From NCBI RefSeq assembly GCF_030296015.1, contig NZ_AP027368.1, positions 868,001-932,000 on the forward strand: a stretch of DNA of 64,000 nt, written 5' to 3'. Below, piece after piece: positions 8,801 through 19,131 of the stretch; the first letter of the stretch is position 1; each line of letters begins with the position of its first letter. Source of the stretch: Ferrimonas sp. YFM (GTDB lineage Bacteria; Pseudomonadota; Gammaproteobacteria; Enterobacterales; Shewanellaceae). The notes under the pieces were generated by a model that was not told the DNA's origin, did no database searches, and saw only the letters and a list, made by a program, of their open reading frames with translations. Position numbers and translations under genes: made by a program.

Positions 8801-10066
8801 CTATTTTGCCTGCTCAACCTTCACCGTGGTGACCATGCTCTCATTGGCGTCCAGCACCTCAATCTGGTAATCGCCTATGGTCAGCCGGGTGTGCACCTTG
8901 GGGATCTCCTCCAGGGTCTCCAGCACCAGGCCATTGAGGGTCTTGGGGCCATCGGTGGGAAACTTCCAGTTCATCTCCCGGTTCATGTCACGGATATTGA
9001 TGCTGGCGTCCACCTCGTAGCTGCCGTCCTCATTGCGGTTGATCTCGTCGCTGACCGCTGGCTGCAAGCCTGTGGTGAAGTCGCCGACAATCTCCTCGAG
9101 AATGTCCTCCAGTGAGACCAGCCCCTGGATGTCGCCATACTCGTCCACCACCAGTCCGAGGCGCTCCTTGGCCCGTTGAAACTTCAGCAGCTGCACGTTC
9201 AGCGGCGTGCCCTCAGGCACATAGTAGATCTCCCGGACCTCCCGCAGCAGGGTGGCCTTATCGCTCACCTCCTGATCCCGGGTCATCAGCCTGAGCAGAT
9301 CCGACAGGTGCAGGAAGCCCACCACATCGTCGATGTTGTCCCGGTAGAGCAGCACCTTGGAGTGGGGGCTGTGGGTCAACTGCTTCATCATCTTCTTGAA
9401 GTCGTCGTTGATGTCGATGGCATAGAGCTCGTTTCTGGGCACCATCACGTCCTCCACCGTCACCTTCTCCAGGTCGAGGATGGAGACCAGCATCTCCCGG
9501 TGGCGCCGGGGGATCATGGCACTGGCTTCGTTGAGCACAGAGCGAAGTTCGTCGGCGGAGAGATCGTCCCCATCCCCATGGAGGGGGCGCACGCCGACGA
9601 TGGAGAGCAGGGCATTGCTGATGCTGTTGACCAGCCACACCAGAGGGTAGAACAGGGTCATCAGCGGGCGCAGCACCACGCTGTTGGGGTAGGCCAGTTT
9701 TTCAGGATAGAGGGCGGCCAGGGTCTTAGGGGTGACCTCGGCGAAGATCAGCACGATAAAGGTGAGGGCCCCGGTGGCCACCGCCGGTCCCCAGGCACCG
9801 AACCAACGCTGACAGACTATGGTGGCCAGTGAGGCGGCCGCCAGGTTGACGATGTTGTTGCCGATGAGGATAAGGCCGATGAGCCGGTCTGGGCGTTCCA
9901 GCAAGCGCTCTGCACGGCTGGCACCCTTATGACCCTGCTGACTGAGGTGTCTGAGGCGGTAGCGGTTGAGCGACATCATCGCGGTTTCCGTACCGGAGAA
10001 GAAAGCGGAGAGGCAGATTAGGACAGCCAGGGCGATAAGCAGGCTGTCGGTGGATATCTCGTCCAA
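8801..10066 (-). CDS. yfjD: CorB/CNNM-type membrane protein with CBS pair
   Basis: Members of this family (CorB, YfjD, mammalian CNNM) are implicated in Mg2+ export or Mg2+-dependent control. The 421-residue protein has an N-terminal DUF21 membrane domain with about four hydrophobic segments (residues 5-160), two CBS repeats (VEDVMVPRNELYAI near residue 205; DEYGDIQGLVSLEDILEEIVGD near residue 315) and a C-terminal CorC_HlyC domain. It sits next to ypjD and opposite ffh, the same neighbourhood as E. coli yfjD. The transported ion cannot be read from sequence. Confidence 0.9.
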   Translation of the reverse strand: MDEISTDSLLIALAVLICLSAFFSGTETAMMSLNRYRLRHLSQQGHKGASRAERLLERPDRLIGLILIGNNIVNLAAASLATIVCQRWFGAWGPAVATGALTFIVLIFAEVTPKTLAALYPEKLAYPNSVVLRPLMTLFYPLVWLVNSISNALLSIVGVRPLHGDGDDLSADELRSVLNEASAMIPRRHREMLVSILDLEKVTVEDVMVPRNELYAIDINDDFKKMMKQLTHSPHSKVLLYRDNIDDVVGFLHLSDLLRLMTRDQEVSDKATLLREVREIYYVPEGTPLNVQLLKFQRAKERLGLVVDEYGDIQGLVSLEDILEEIVGDFTTGLQPAVSDEINRNEDGSYEVDASINIRDMNREMNWKFPTDGPKTLNGLVLETLEEIPKVHTRLTIGDYQIEVLDANESMVTTVKVEQAK

Positions 10067-10144
10067 GTCAGGGCAATCCTATTAGGCGGCTGAAACTGTA
10101 GAGTCGGGAAATGGCTGCCTCCTGTCAAGAGGCAGCCTCGTGGC

Positions 10145-10930
10145 TCAGCCGATGAGCAATTCTCGCACCAGCCGGTTGCCGAAGTAGGCCAGGGTCAGCA
10201 GGGTGACACCGGACATGGAGTAGATGATGGCGCTGCGGATGCGAATCCCCTGAGTGCGGTGACGCAGCAGCATGGTGCCGTACACCAGCCAGGCGGCAAT
10301 GGCGAAGATCGCTTTGTGGGCCTGACCGCTGCCGAAGAAGCCTTCCAGGAAGATAAAGCCGGTGAGCAGCGACAGGCTCAGCAGTGCAAAGCCGATCATC
10401 ACGAAGTGATACAACTGCTTCTCTACGGTCATCAGAGGCGGCAGCGGTGACTCCAGCATCAGCTTGCGATCCTTGAGTCGGCGGTTGATGCTGGCCAGCT
10501 GAATGGCGTACAGGGCGGCAATCAGGAACACCGAGTAGGCCAGCAGCGAGGTGCCCACATGGGTAAACAGCGCGGGGTCATTAAACAGGTAGCCCTCGTT
10601 CTGGGGCAGCAGCACCATGCCGGCGGCACCGAAGATGCCACAGATATAGACCGCGGGCACCACCACGATCACCTTGATGCGGGTCAGCATGATGGTGATG
10701 GCGGTGGTGATCATCAGCATCACCATAGAGGCGGTGTTCACCAGGCTGTAGTGCTGGGCACCATTCTCCAGAATCTGCGGAACCAGGGCGGCCCCGTGGC
10801 AGAGTACCCCTACGGCACCGGCGATGGTGGCCAGCTTGCGATTGGGCCCCTGCGGGTGCAGCAGTTTGCTGGCGACCAGGTAGAAGGCCAGGCCGTAGCC
10901 AATGATTGCGCTGATGGCAAAAAACTCCAT
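10145..10930 (-). CDS. ypjD: CcsA-like cytochrome c assembly family membrane protein YpjD
   Basis: The 261-residue protein has about eight hydrophobic helices and belongs to the CcsA/CcmC-like family by overall pattern. Its position, divergent from ffh and beside yfjD, is that of E. coli YpjD, whose role is not firmly known. The tryptophan-rich WWD motif of true heme handlers is not evident, so direct heme delivery is doubtful. The start ATG lies about 240 bases from the ffh start. Confidence 0.85.
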   Translation of the reverse strand: MEFFAISAIIGYGLAFYLVASKLLHPQGPNRKLATIAGAVGVLCHGAALVPQILENGAQHYSLVNTASMVMLMITTAITIMLTRIKVIVVVPAVYICGIFGAAGMVLLPQNEGYLFNDPALFTHVGTSLLAYSVFLIAALYAIQLASINRRLKDRKLMLESPLPPLMTVEKQLYHFVMIGFALLSLSLLTGFIFLEGFFGSGQAHKAIFAIAAWLVYGTMLLRHRTQGIRIRSAIIYSMSGVTLLTLAYFGNRLVRELLIG

Positions 10931-11104
10931 AGTGCCTCTTTACCTCACAAAAATAGATATCGATCGGGGAATGCTCCCAATTTCCCAAGCTTATCATGCA
11001 CTCCGGGCTTTGGGCAGCGGCTAGATTCCCAATTTGATTGGTGAATTTTGTCTGTTTGTGACAGGTGATCCCCTGGGTTGGTTCCCCAGGAGGGCAGCGG
11101 CGGT

Positions 11105-11134
11105 TTGTGTTTGTCTCTGGCGCACCGTTATAAT
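11105..11134 (+). promoter_or_regulatory. Likely sigma-70 promoter for ffh
   Basis: A consensus TATAAT at 11129-11134 is preceded by TTGTGT at 11105-11110 with an 18-base spacer. It is 24 to 36 bases upstream of the possible ffh starts. Confidence 0.6.
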
Positions 11135-11169
11135 GCCGAGCGATTGATCATTAACCGATGCTGCAGGCG

Positions 11170-12540
11170 ATGTTCCAGAATTTATCCGAACGCTTGGGCC
11201 AGACGCTGAAGAACATCAGCGGCCGTGGCCGTCTTACTGAAGACAATATTAAAGAGACCCTGCGCGAAGTGCGCATGGCGCTGCTGGAAGCCGACGTGGC
11301 TCTGCCGGTGGTTCGCGACTTCGTGTCCAAGGTGCGTGAGCGTGCCGTGGGTACCGAGGTTTCCAAGAGCCTGACTCCGGGCCAGGCCTTCATCAAGATC
11401 GTTCAGAGCGAGCTTGAGGCGGCCATGGGCCAATCCAACGAAGCCCTGAACCTGGCCAGCCAGCCACCGGCCATCGTGATGATGGCGGGTCTGCAGGGTG
11501 CCGGTAAGACCACCAGTGTGGGTAAGCTGGCCAAACAGCTGAAAGAGCGTGAGAAGAAATCTGTTCTGGTGGTCAGTGCCGACGTCTATCGTCCTGCGGC
11601 CATCAAACAGCTGGAAACCCTGGCCGGTGACATCGGTGTGGAGTTCTTCCCCTCTGACGTGAGCCAGAAGCCGGTGGACATCGCCAATGCGGCGGTGGAC
11701 CACGCCCGCAAGAAGTTCATCGATGTGGTGATCGTCGATACCGCCGGTCGTCTCCACGTCGACTCGGACATGATGGATGAGATCAAGGCGCTGCACGCCG
11801 CCATCAACCCGGTGGAGACTCTGTTCACCGTGGACGCGATGACGGGTCAGGATGCCGCCAACACCGCCAAGGCCTTTAACGAAGCCCTGCCGCTGACCGG
11901 TGTGATCCTCACCAAGGTGGACGGTGACGCCCGTGGCGGTGCCGCCCTCTCCATCCGTCACATCACCGGCAAGCCGATTAAGTTCCTGGGTGTGGGTGAG
12001 AAGACCGACGCCCTGGAGCCCTTCCATCCGGACCGGGTGGCTTCCCGCATCCTGGGTATGGGTGACGTGCTCTCTCTGATTGAAGAGGTGGAGCGCAAGG
12101 TCGACCGCAGTCAGGCGGAGAAGCTGGCCAAGAAGCTGAAGAAAGGTGAAGGGTTCGACCTGCTGGACTTCCGCGACCAGCTGCGTCAGATGCACAACAT
12201 GGGCGGCATGATGGGGATGCTGGAGAAACTGCCCGGTGTCGGACAACTGCCCCCCGAAGCACTGGCCCAGGTGCAGGATGACAAGATGACCCGCCAGATG
12301 GAGGCGATCATCAACTCCATGACCCCGGGTGAGCGTGCCCGTCCCGACATCATCAAGGGCTCCCGCAAGCGCCGCATCGCCGCCGGTTCCGGTACCCAGC
12401 TGCAGGATGTGAACCGTCTGCTCAAGCAGTTCACCCAGATGCAGAAGATGATGAAGAAGATGAAGGGCGGCGGCATGAAGAAGATGATGCGCGGTATGGG
12501 TGGCATGCTGCCCCCAGGGATGAAGATGCCCCGCCGCTGA
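11170..12540 (+). CDS. ffh: Signal recognition particle protein Ffh
   Basis: Ffh binds 4.5S RNA and signal sequences of nascent membrane proteins and delivers ribosomes to FtsY. The protein has the N domain, a GTPase G domain with GLQGAGKTTSVGKLAKQL (about residues 100-117) and DTAGR, and a methionine-rich C-terminal M domain (MQKMMKKMKGGGMKKMM). The ATG at 11170 gives MFQNLSERL, matching the family start; an in-frame ATG at 11158 would add four residues. Confidence 0.98.
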   Translation: MFQNLSERLGQTLKNISGRGRLTEDNIKETLREVRMALLEADVALPVVRDFVSKVRERAVGTEVSKSLTPGQAFIKIVQSELEAAMGQSNEALNLASQPPAIVMMAGLQGAGKTTSVGKLAKQLKEREKKSVLVVSADVYRPAAIKQLETLAGDIGVEFFPSDVSQKPVDIANAAVDHARKKFIDVVIVDTAGRLHVDSDMMDEIKALHAAINPVETLFTVDAMTGQDAANTAKAFNEALPLTGVILTKVDGDARGGAALSIRHITGKPIKFLGVGEKTDALEPFHPDRVASRILGMGDVLSLIEEVERKVDRSQAEKLAKKLKKGEGFDLLDFRDQLRQMHNMGGMMGMLEKLPGVGQLPPEALAQVQDDKMTRQMEAIINSMTPGERARPDIIKGSRKRRIAAGSGTQLQDVNRLLKQFTQMQKMMKKMKGGGMKKMMRGMGGMLPPGMKMPRR

Positions 12541-12603
12541 TTCCAGCGCCCAGACTTCCGGCTGCTACACTCGGTTGTGGTGGCCACAGAACCGCCGAAA
12601 TGG

Positions 12604-12631
12604 TTGCAATGCGCTTGCATTCAGGTAAAAT
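12604..12631 (+). promoter_or_regulatory. Likely sigma-70 promoter of the rpsP operon
   Basis: TTGCAA (12604-12609) and TAAAAT (12626-12631) are separated by 16 bases, 73 bases upstream of the rpsP ATG. Confidence 0.6.
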
Positions 12632-12649
12632 CGGCGGGCTTTCTACCTT

Positions 12650-12667
12650 GGGGCCCCTGCGGGCCCC
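12650..12667 (+). other. GC-rich stem-loop in the rpsP leader
   Basis: GGGGCCC and GGGCCCC pair perfectly around a four-base loop (CTGC). No T-run follows, so it is not a classical terminator. Lying between the likely promoter and the rpsP start, it would be in the mRNA leader, where it may affect stability or translation. Confidence 0.5.
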
Positions 12668-12703
12668 AATTCTATTGCTGTAAACCATTAGAGGAATTAC
12701 CTT

Positions 12704-12955
12704 ATGGTAACCATTCGTTTAGCCCGTGGTGGCGCTAAAAAGCGTCCCTTTTATCAAGTGGTTGTAGCGGACTCCCGCTCCAAGCGCGATGGCCGCTTCA
12801 TCGAGAAGATCGGCTTCTTCAACCCTATCGCTGCCGGTAAGGAAGAGCGTGTACGCCTGGACCTGGATCGTATCGATCACTGGGTATCCCAGGGCGCTTC
12901 CCTGTCCGATCGCGTAGCCACTCTGGTGAAGGACGCCCGTAAAGCTGCGGCTTAA
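12704..12955 (+). CDS. rpsP: 30S ribosomal protein S16
   Basis: This 83-residue protein of the small ribosomal subunit starts [20 protein letters not shown], the S16 signature, and continues with [19 protein letters not shown]. It opens the conserved rpsP-rimM-trmD-rplS operon. GAGGAATTACCTT upstream of the ATG contains a good ribosome-binding site. Confidence 0.98.
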   Translation: MVTIRLARGGAKKRPFYQVVVADSRSKRDGRFIEKIGFFNPIAAGKEERVRLDLDRIDHWVSQGASLSDRVATLVKDARKAAA

Positions 12956-12980
12956 TGGGTGTTAGGTTAGGGGTACGTTG

Positions 12981-13508
12981 ATGAAACAGCAGGAACTGAT
13001 GATGGTGGGCCGCCTAGGTGCGCCACATGGGATTCGGGGCTGGATGAAGGTCAACCCCTTTACCGAAGATCGAGAGGGTATCTTCGAGTACCGTCCTTGG
13101 TTAGTCACCCGGGGTGGGGTGCAGCAGGAGATGAAGGTGCTGGATTGGCGTCGTCAAAATAACGGCCTGATTGTGCGCCTGGATGGGGTTGAGGACCGTG
13201 ATGCGGCTGCAGCCTACACCAACTGCGACATCTCTATCTCTGCCGATCAGCTGGCTGAGCTGCCGGAAGACGAGTTCTACTGGCGTGATCTCATCGGCTG
13301 TAAGGTGGTCAACACCCAGGGGTACGACATGGGCACCGTTTCCGGAGTTCTGGAAACCGGCGCCAATGACGTGCTGGAGATCAAGGCGAACCCGAAAGAC
13401 GCCTTTGGCAAAAGAGAACGTATGGTTCCTTTTGTCCCGGAGCAGTTCATCCTCGAGGTGAACAAATCCGACAAACTAATTACCGTTGACTGGGACCCAA
13501 GTTTTTAA
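12981..13508 (+). CDS. rimM: Ribosome maturation factor RimM
   Basis: RimM helps assemble the head of the 30S subunit and binds S19. The protein of 175 residues has the N-terminal RimM fold ([20 protein letters not shown]) and a C-terminal PRC barrel ([20 protein letters not shown]), ending in VDWDPSF like E. coli RimM. The ATG at 12981 is preferred to a TTG three bases earlier. Its stop overlaps the first ATG of trmD. Confidence 0.96.
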   Translation: MKQQELMMVGRLGAPHGIRGWMKVNPFTEDREGIFEYRPWLVTRGGVQQEMKVLDWRRQNNGLIVRLDGVEDRDAAAAYTNCDISISADQLAELPEDEFYWRDLIGCKVVNTQGYDMGTVSGVLETGANDVLEIKANPKDAFGKRERMVPFVPEQFILEVNKSDKLITVDWDPSF

Positions 13509-14275
13509 TGACACAAGCGAACGCAATGTGGTTGGGGGTCGTTACCCTGTTTCCCGAGATGTTTCGTGCTGTGACTGAGTTTGGGGTAACCGGTCGCGCC
13601 GTGAAAAACGGCTTGATTGGATTGCAGACGTGGAATCCTCGTGATTTCACCCATGATCGACATCGCACCGTGGATGACCGTCCTTATGGTGGTGGTCCGG
13701 GAATGTTGATGATGGTGCAGCCCTTGCGCGATGCCATCCGTGCGGCCAAGGCCGAAGCGGGTGACGAGGCTAAGGTGATCTACCTGTCGCCTCAGGGCCG
13801 TCCACTGACCCAACAGGGTGTGGAGGAGCTGGCTCAGAACAAGCGCATGGTGCTGGTGTGTGGTCGTTACGAAGGTATCGACGAGCGCATCATCCAGTCG
13901 GAAGTTGATGAGGAGTGGTCCGTTGGTGACTATGTTCTCAGTGGTGGTGAGCTGCCGGCCATGAACTTGATCGACGCCGTATCCAGGCTGGTGCCTGGGG
14001 TGTTGGGAAAGCAGGCTTCGGCAGAGCAGGACTCCTTCTCGGATGGCCTGCTGGATTGTCCTCACTACACCCGTCCGGAGGTTCTGGATGGTCAACAGGT
14101 TCCGCAAGTCCTGTTAAGCGGCAATCATGAATCGATTCGGCGCTGGCGGTTGCAGCAGTCCCTTGGACGCACATGGCAACGACGGCCCGAGTTACTTGAC
14201 AACCTAGCTCTGACTGACGAGCAAGCCAAGTTGCTTGCCGAGTTCGTCGCCCAGCAGGGTCAGGATGAACGTTAG
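13508..14275 (+). CDS. trmD: tRNA (guanine-37-N1) methyltransferase
   Basis: TrmD methylates G37 next to the anticodon, which prevents frameshifting. The product has [14 protein letters not shown] near residue 57, YLSPQGRPL near residue 92 and the SPOUT trefoil-knot region [11 protein letters not shown] and [12 protein letters not shown] (residues 117-155). The ATG at 13508 overlaps the rimM stop; the ATG at 13526 ([13 protein letters not shown]) fits the family start better, so the true start may be six codons later. Confidence 0.97.
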   Translation: MTQANAMWLGVVTLFPEMFRAVTEFGVTGRAVKNGLIGLQTWNPRDFTHDRHRTVDDRPYGGGPGMLMMVQPLRDAIRAAKAEAGDEAKVIYLSPQGRPLTQQGVEELAQNKRMVLVCGRYEGIDERIIQSEVDEEWSVGDYVLSGGELPAMNLIDAVSRLVPGVLGKQASAEQDSFSDGLLDCPHYTRPEVLDGQQVPQVLLSGNHESIRRWRLQQSLGRTWQRRPELLDNLALTDEQAKLLAEFVAQQGQDER

Positions 14276-14307
14276 AGTTTTCAGTTTAATCTAGGAAGAG
14301 AGACATT

Positions 14308-14655
14308 ATGAGCAACATCATTAAGCAGCTTGAACAAGAGCAAATGAAGCAGGACGTACCCGCGTTCGGCCCTGGTGACACCGTTACTGTACAGGTTCGT
14401 GTAACCGAAGGTAACAAGACCCGTCTTCAGGCTTTCCAGGGTGTGGTTATCGCTAAGCGTAACCGTGGCCTGCACTCTGCGTTCACTGTACGTAAAATCT
14501 CTAATGGTGAAGGCGTAGAGCGTGCGTTCCAGACTCACTCTCCGCTGGTAGAAAGCATCAAAGTAGAGCGTCGTGGTCGCGTTCGTCGTGCCAAACTGTA
14601 CTACCTGCGTAGTCGTACTGGTAAGGCTGCCCGTATCCGCGAGCGCCTCAACTAA
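14308..14655 (+). CDS. rplS: 50S ribosomal protein L19
   Basis: L19 lies at the interface of the 30S and 50S subunits. The 115-residue protein starts [20 protein letters not shown] and contains [20 protein letters not shown], as expected. AGGAAGAGAGACATT supplies a ribosome-binding site. It is the last gene of the rpsP operon, followed by a strong terminator at 14677. Confidence 0.98.
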   Translation: MSNIIKQLEQEQMKQDVPAFGPGDTVTVQVRVTEGNKTRLQAFQGVVIAKRNRGLHSAFTVRKISNGEGVERAFQTHSPLVESIKVERRGRVRRAKLYYLRSRTGKAARIRERLN

Positions 14656-14669
14656 GAATTTCTTAGTTG
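14649..14669. repeat. Palindrome across the rplS stop codon
   Basis: CAACTAAGAA and TTCTTAGTTG are perfect inverted repeats around one T, and the TAA stop of rplS lies inside the left arm. It sits just before the terminator at 14677. Confidence 0.6.
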
Positions 14670-14676
14670 AAACTGG

Positions 14677-14705
14677 TAAAAGCCCGCCCTTTCGGCGGGC
14701 TTTTA
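14677..14705 (+). terminator. Intrinsic terminator of the rpsP operon
   Basis: TAAAAGCCCGCC and GGCGGGCTTTTA form a 12-bp stem around a five-base loop, ending in a T-run. Confidence 0.93.
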
Positions 14706-14863
14706 TCGTTTTATAAGGCTTTGCCAGCGAATTCTCATCCAGTTCAGCATTTACTTGCATCTCCTATCCATAAAAGGCATGGTGAACTCAGGCCGGAAGC
14801 ACCGGTTGGGTTAACTTACTCATCGAATCGCTTTACCGATGGGTCATACTTGGAGACGCAGAA

Positions 14864-15940
14864 ATGCAAAAGGACAGTATTAACAACATCCACATTCAAT
14901 CTGAACAGGTCCTGATTACCCCGGAGCAGCTGAAAAACGAGTTGCCCCTCTCCGAGCATGCCTATCGATATATCAACGGCGCCCGTGCCCAGGTCGCCGA
15001 CATCGTCCACAAACGTGATAACCGACTGCTGGTGGTGACCGGCCCCTGTTCCATCCACGATGTGGACGCGGCCAAAGAGTACGCCCTGAAGCTGAAGAAG
15101 CTGCAGGAAGAGGTGGGCGATCAGATGTTTATCCTGATGCGGGTCTACTTCGAAAAACCCCGCACCACAGTGGGCTGGAAGGGACTGATCAACGATCCGG
15201 ACATGGACAACTCCTTCGACGTGGCCAAAGGGCTGCGTGCCGCCCGTGAGCTGCTGATCTGGCTGGCGGAGCTGGAGATGCCGGTGGCCACCGAGGCCCT
15301 GGACCCCATCAGCCCACAGTACCTGGCGGAGCTGTTCTCCTGGTCCGCCATCGGCGCCCGTACCACCGAATCTCAGACTCACAGGGAGATGGCCTCCGGC
15401 CTGTCCATGCCTGTGGGCTTCAAGAACGGCACCGACGGCAAGCTGGACGTGGCGATGAACGCCCTCAAGTCCGCCGCCAGCGGTCACCGCTTCATGGGGA
15501 TCAACCAGGCGGGGCAGGTGGCCCTGCTGCAGACCCAAGGTAACCCGGACGGCCATGTGATCCTCCGCGGCGGCAAGCAGCCCAACTACGACTCGGTCAA
15601 CGTGGAGATGTGCACCCGTCAGCTGCATGAGGCGGGCCTGAACTCCCGGCTGATTGTGGATTGCAGCCACGGCAACTCCTCCAAAGATCACCGCCGTCAG
15701 CCCCTGGTGGCTCAGAATGTGTTTAATCAGATCATCGAGGGCAACACCTCCATCATCGGCATCATGCTGGAGAGCCACCTGAATGAGGGTAACCAGTCCT
15801 CGGATCTGGCCCGGGAGGAGATGACCTATGGTGTCTCCATTACCGATGCCTGCATCGACTGGGACACCACCGCCGATCTGCTGCGCAAGGGCGCGGAGGA
15901 TCTGGCCCCTGTGCTGCCAACCCGATTCGGAGGTGCCTGA
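14864..15940 (+). CDS. aroF: 3-deoxy-7-phosphoheptulonate (DAHP) synthase, AroF type
   Basis: The enzyme joins phosphoenolpyruvate and erythrose 4-phosphate in the first step of the shikimate pathway. The 358-residue class I protein has VTGPCSIHD near residue 61, [16 protein letters not shown] near residue 90, [16 protein letters not shown] near residue 165 and [15 protein letters not shown] near residue 265. Its N-terminus ([11 protein letters not shown]) is closest to E. coli AroF, the tyrosine-sensitive isozyme, and it is coupled to tyrA by one base, as aroF is. Tyrosine sensitivity is inferred from this. Confidence 0.93.
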   Translation: MQKDSINNIHIQSEQVLITPEQLKNELPLSEHAYRYINGARAQVADIVHKRDNRLLVVTGPCSIHDVDAAKEYALKLKKLQEEVGDQMFILMRVYFEKPRTTVGWKGLINDPDMDNSFDVAKGLRAARELLIWLAELEMPVATEALDPISPQYLAELFSWSAIGARTTESQTHREMASGLSMPVGFKNGTDGKLDVAMNALKSAASGHRFMGINQAGQVALLQTQGNPDGHVILRGGKQPNYDSVNVEMCTRQLHEAGLNSRLIVDCSHGNSSKDHRRQPLVAQNVFNQIIEGNTSIIGIMLESHLNEGNQSSDLAREEMTYGVSITDACIDWDTTADLLRKGAEDLAPVLPTRFGGA

Positions 15941-17079
15941 TGGCTGAACGAAGCAGTATCGAACTGGAGCGTTTGCGCGACCGCATCGATGAGGTGGACA
16001 AGGAGCTGCTGACCCTGTTGCGCCGCCGCCTGGACCTGGTGTCCGAGGTGGGGGTGATCAAACATGAGCAGGGGGTGCCCATCTACGCCCCCAAGCGGGA
16101 GGCGGCGATGCTGATGAAGCGTCGTGATGAAGCCTCGCTGATGGGGGTGCCGCCCCAGCTGATTGAGGACCTTTTGCGCCGCATCATGCGTGAGTCCTAC
16201 GCCAGTGAGAATGACGTCGGCTTCAAGTGCATCAATCCGGACGTGGGCCCTGTGGTGATCGTCGGCGGTGCCGGTAAGCTGGGCACCCTGTTCAGTCAGC
16301 TGTTCCGTCTCTCCGGCTACGAGGTGCGCATCCTCGACAAGGAGGATTGGCCCAAGGCCGATGCCATCCTCGAGGGCGCCGGTGTGGTGGTGGTCTCGGT
16401 GCCTATCCACAACACCACCCAGGTGATTGAGAAGTTGCCCAAGCTGCCCGAAGAGTGTGTGCTGCTGGATCTGACCAGTATCAAACAGGCGCCTCTGGCG
16501 GCGATGCTGGCCAGTCACAAAGGGCCGGTTGTGGGCCTGCACCCGATGTTTGGCCCGGATCTCGCCAGCCTGGCCAAACAGGTGGTGGTGGTGTGTCACG
16601 GCCGTGAGGAGCAGAAGTACGCCTGGCTGCTGGAGCAGATCCGCATCTGGGGGGCTCGCCTCCATGAAGCGTCCGCCGCCGAGCACGATCAGGCGATGCA
16701 ACTGGTGCAGGCGATGCGCCACTTCACCGCCTTTGTCTACGGTGCGCATCTGCGTCGGGAGAGGGCGGATCTGGACCAGCTGCTGCAGTTCAGCTCCCCC
16801 ATCTACCGCCTGGAGCTGGCGATGGTGGGCCGACTGTTTGCCCAGGATGCCAAGCTCTACGGCGACATCATCTTCTCCCAGCCGGACACCCTGGCCCGGG
16901 CGCGTCACTACCTGGAGCGTTACCAGGAGGCGCTGAAGTTCCTCGAGCAGGGGGACAAGGAGGCGTTTGAGGCGCAGTTCGACGACATCGCCCAGTGGTT
17001 CGGTGACTTCGCCCAGCAGTTCCAGAGTGAGAGTGGCAATATGCTGCTCAGTGCCAACGACAATCGCAGCGAAGGCTGA
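15940..17079 (+). CDS. tyrA: Chorismate mutase / prephenate dehydrogenase (T-protein)
   Basis: This bifunctional enzyme converts chorismate to prephenate and then to 4-hydroxyphenylpyruvate for tyrosine synthesis. The 379-residue protein has an AroQ chorismate mutase domain at residues 1-90 ([23 protein letters not shown]) and a dehydrogenase domain starting near residue 103 with the NAD-binding [17 protein letters not shown]. It overlaps aroF by one base, so the pair forms the aroF-tyrA operon, and a terminator follows. Confidence 0.97.
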   Translation: MAERSSIELERLRDRIDEVDKELLTLLRRRLDLVSEVGVIKHEQGVPIYAPKREAAMLMKRRDEASLMGVPPQLIEDLLRRIMRESYASENDVGFKCINPDVGPVVIVGGAGKLGTLFSQLFRLSGYEVRILDKEDWPKADAILEGAGVVVVSVPIHNTTQVIEKLPKLPEECVLLDLTSIKQAPLAAMLASHKGPVVGLHPMFGPDLASLAKQVVVVCHGREEQKYAWLLEQIRIWGARLHEASAAEHDQAMQLVQAMRHFTAFVYGAHLRRERADLDQLLQFSSPIYRLELAMVGRLFAQDAKLYGDIIFSQPDTLARARHYLERYQEALKFLEQGDKEAFEAQFDDIAQWFGDFAQQFQSESGNMLLSANDNRSEG

Positions 17080-17092
17080 GTTGAGTCGATAG

Positions 17093-17123
17093 AAAAAAGA
17101 GGTGCCATCAGGCACCTCTTTTT
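17093..17123. terminator. Bidirectional terminator between tyrA and the chemoreceptor gene
   Basis: AAAAAAGAGGTGCC and GGCACCTCTTTTT pair around ATCA. Both strands show a T-run, so it can end both convergent genes. Confidence 0.9.
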
Positions 17124-17137
17124 GATCTTAGGCCGCG

Positions 17138-19012
17138 TCACGCCCGGTAACGACTGAGCTGCTGGTCCAGATCGCCCGCCAGAGTCTCCAGGGCGCGACT
17201 GGCGTGGCTGCTTTGCTCCGAGGCGGCCACGGCGGTGTGCAGCTGCTGCTGTCCCTCCTGCACCAGGTGTTGCACCTGGGCGGTGAGATCCACCTGGGCC
17301 TGACAGGCGTCGGCCACATCCCGGCTGCTGGTCTCTATTCCGGCCAGCCCCTGCTCCAGCTCTGACAGTGCCTGAGCCAGCGCCTTAACCTGGCCGTCAG
17401 CGCTGCTGGCCTGGTCGGTGGATTGGTCCATCGCTTCCACGACTTCGGCGGTGGTGGAGACCACCAGTTCAATCATCTGGCGAATCTCGCCGGTGGAGTT
17501 GGCGGTGCGGGTCGCCAGGGTGCGCACTTCGTCGGCCACCACCGCGAAGCCCCGTCCCTGCTCGCCGGCCCGGGCGGCCTCGATGGCGGCATTGAGTGCC
17601 AGCAAATTAGTCTGTTCGGCGATCTGGGCGATCTCCTTTACCACAGAGTCGATCTGTTCTGTGGTGCGGTCCAGGGCGGCGGTGGTGGTTTGGGCCTGAT
17701 GGATGCGCTGACTGACCCCTTCCACCTCCTCTCCGGCCTGGGCCATCAAAGCCAGGCCCTGGTTCATCCTGTCGCGCAGCCCGGCCACCACCTTCACCTC
17801 CTCCTGAGCCCTGCCCGCCATCTGCCGGGCGTGGTCCGCCACCCGGGTATTGGTGTCCGACAATTCGGTCAGCTGGCTGTCCTGACGACGGGTGGCGTCA
17901 CTGGTGTCGGCGGCGGCCGCCAGCACCTGACGGCTCTGCTGACGAACCTGAGTGGTGGTGCTCTTGCTCTCCTGAACCAGGGACGCGGTGGCCGCGGCCA
18001 GGGCATTGAATTGTTGTCCGATGCGGCTCAGTTCATCCCGGCCGCTGATGGGGACCCTGTGGCCGAGATCGCCCTGAGCGAAGGCGGCGGCGGCCCGGGC
18101 GGTTTCTCCTACCATGCTGGATACCTGGCGGTAGAAGCCGGCGGTGAGCCACAGGGCCAGCCCCAGGGTGGCCAGCAACAGGCCGGAGTGGAGCCACAGC
18201 CTATAGTGGGTATCCTGCCTGGCTTGATTCAACTGGAATGCCAGGGTGTTGCCCAGCTGGACACCGGTTGCATCCAGCTGGCTGGCGAGTCGTTGTTGCT
18301 CCGGTCCGGGATTGAGGCTGACATCAATGTTGTCGGCATCGAGGAAGTGACGCTGTACCCACTCCAGGTAGCGGCGGATCTCCGTGGTGGGGTCGGCCTG
18401 GCGCCACAGCTGAGGTTGCTGGGTGCGGGCCTTGGTCATGGCCGTAGTGAGGGAGCGCAGTTGGCGCTGCAATCGCTCCATCTGGCCACTGAGGCCCAGA
18501 TAGAGCTCCGGGGTAAAGCGCCCCTGGTTCAGCAGGGCGGTCACCTGGCCATCCAGGCGGGCCAGTTCCAGCTGCCAGGCCACCAGCTCAGAGCTCCACA
18601 GGCTCAGCAGCAAGGGGTCGGAGATCAGGTTGTCCAATTCGCCCTGGCGGGTCTGATCTGACAGCCATTGGCGGATGCTGTCCACATCGCTGCTCTGGGT
18701 ACCCTGCAGCAGGGGGCGCAGGGACGCGGGCAGGGAAGCCGGCAGTGACAGCGGCTGGACAGCTTGCCCCTGGGCCAGGGCCAGGGCCAGGTCGAGGTCG
18801 GCGCGCCGCTGCCAGATGGGCTTGAGGCTGCTCAACTGGGTCTGGGTCGTCAGGGCCCGCTCAATCTGGTTCAGTGCACTGAGTTGCTGGCCGATGAAGG
18901 GCAGCAACAGGGCCAGCAGGGGCAGCATCAGCAGCAGGGCCAATACCAGCAGTTTGGAGCGGAAGGAGAGGCGAGCCATCAGGCGTTCGGCCAGTGTCAG
19001 CATGGGGACCAT
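17138..19012 (-). CDS. Methyl-accepting chemotaxis protein
   Basis: The protein relays a sensed signal to the CheA kinase. It has a membrane segment near the N-terminus ([19 protein letters not shown]), a periplasmic region of about 230 residues rich in Gln and Leu, a second membrane segment ([18 protein letters not shown]), a HAMP domain and a cytoplasmic signalling domain with the invariant hairpin tip [20 protein letters not shown]. The periplasmic region shows no recognisable ligand fold. The ATG at 19012 is chosen; another ATG at 19003 and a TTG at 19051 are possible. It stands alone between tyrA and pheA. Confidence 0.93.
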   Translation of the reverse strand: MVPMLTLAERLMARLSFRSKLLVLALLLMLPLLALLLPFIGQQLSALNQIERALTTQTQLSSLKPIWQRRADLDLALALAQGQAVQPLSLPASLPASLRPLLQGTQSSDVDSIRQWLSDQTRQGELDNLISDPLLLSLWSSELVAWQLELARLDGQVTALLNQGRFTPELYLGLSGQMERLQRQLRSLTTAMTKARTQQPQLWRQADPTTEIRRYLEWVQRHFLDADNIDVSLNPGPEQQRLASQLDATGVQLGNTLAFQLNQARQDTHYRLWLHSGLLLATLGLALWLTAGFYRQVSSMVGETARAAAAFAQGDLGHRVPISGRDELSRIGQQFNALAAATASLVQESKSTTTQVRQQSRQVLAAAADTSDATRRQDSQLTELSDTNTRVADHARQMAGRAQEEVKVVAGLRDRMNQGLALMAQAGEEVEGVSQRIHQAQTTTAALDRTTEQIDSVVKEIAQIAEQTNLLALNAAIEAARAGEQGRGFAVVADEVRTLATRTANSTGEIRQMIELVVSTTAEVVEAMDQSTDQASSADGQVKALAQALSELEQGLAGIETSSRDVADACQAQVDLTAQVQHLVQEGQQQLHTAVAASEQSSHASRALETLAGDLDQQLSRYRA

Positions 19013-19131
19013 CCATGGGAAAGCTAAGGGTGATAGAACAGACCCGGCCAACGGTCACAACATTTCATTAATTCGTGGTTAAGTTGTGGTAAATACAGAA
19101 AAAAAAGCGGCCCTCTCGGGCCGCGTGTTGT

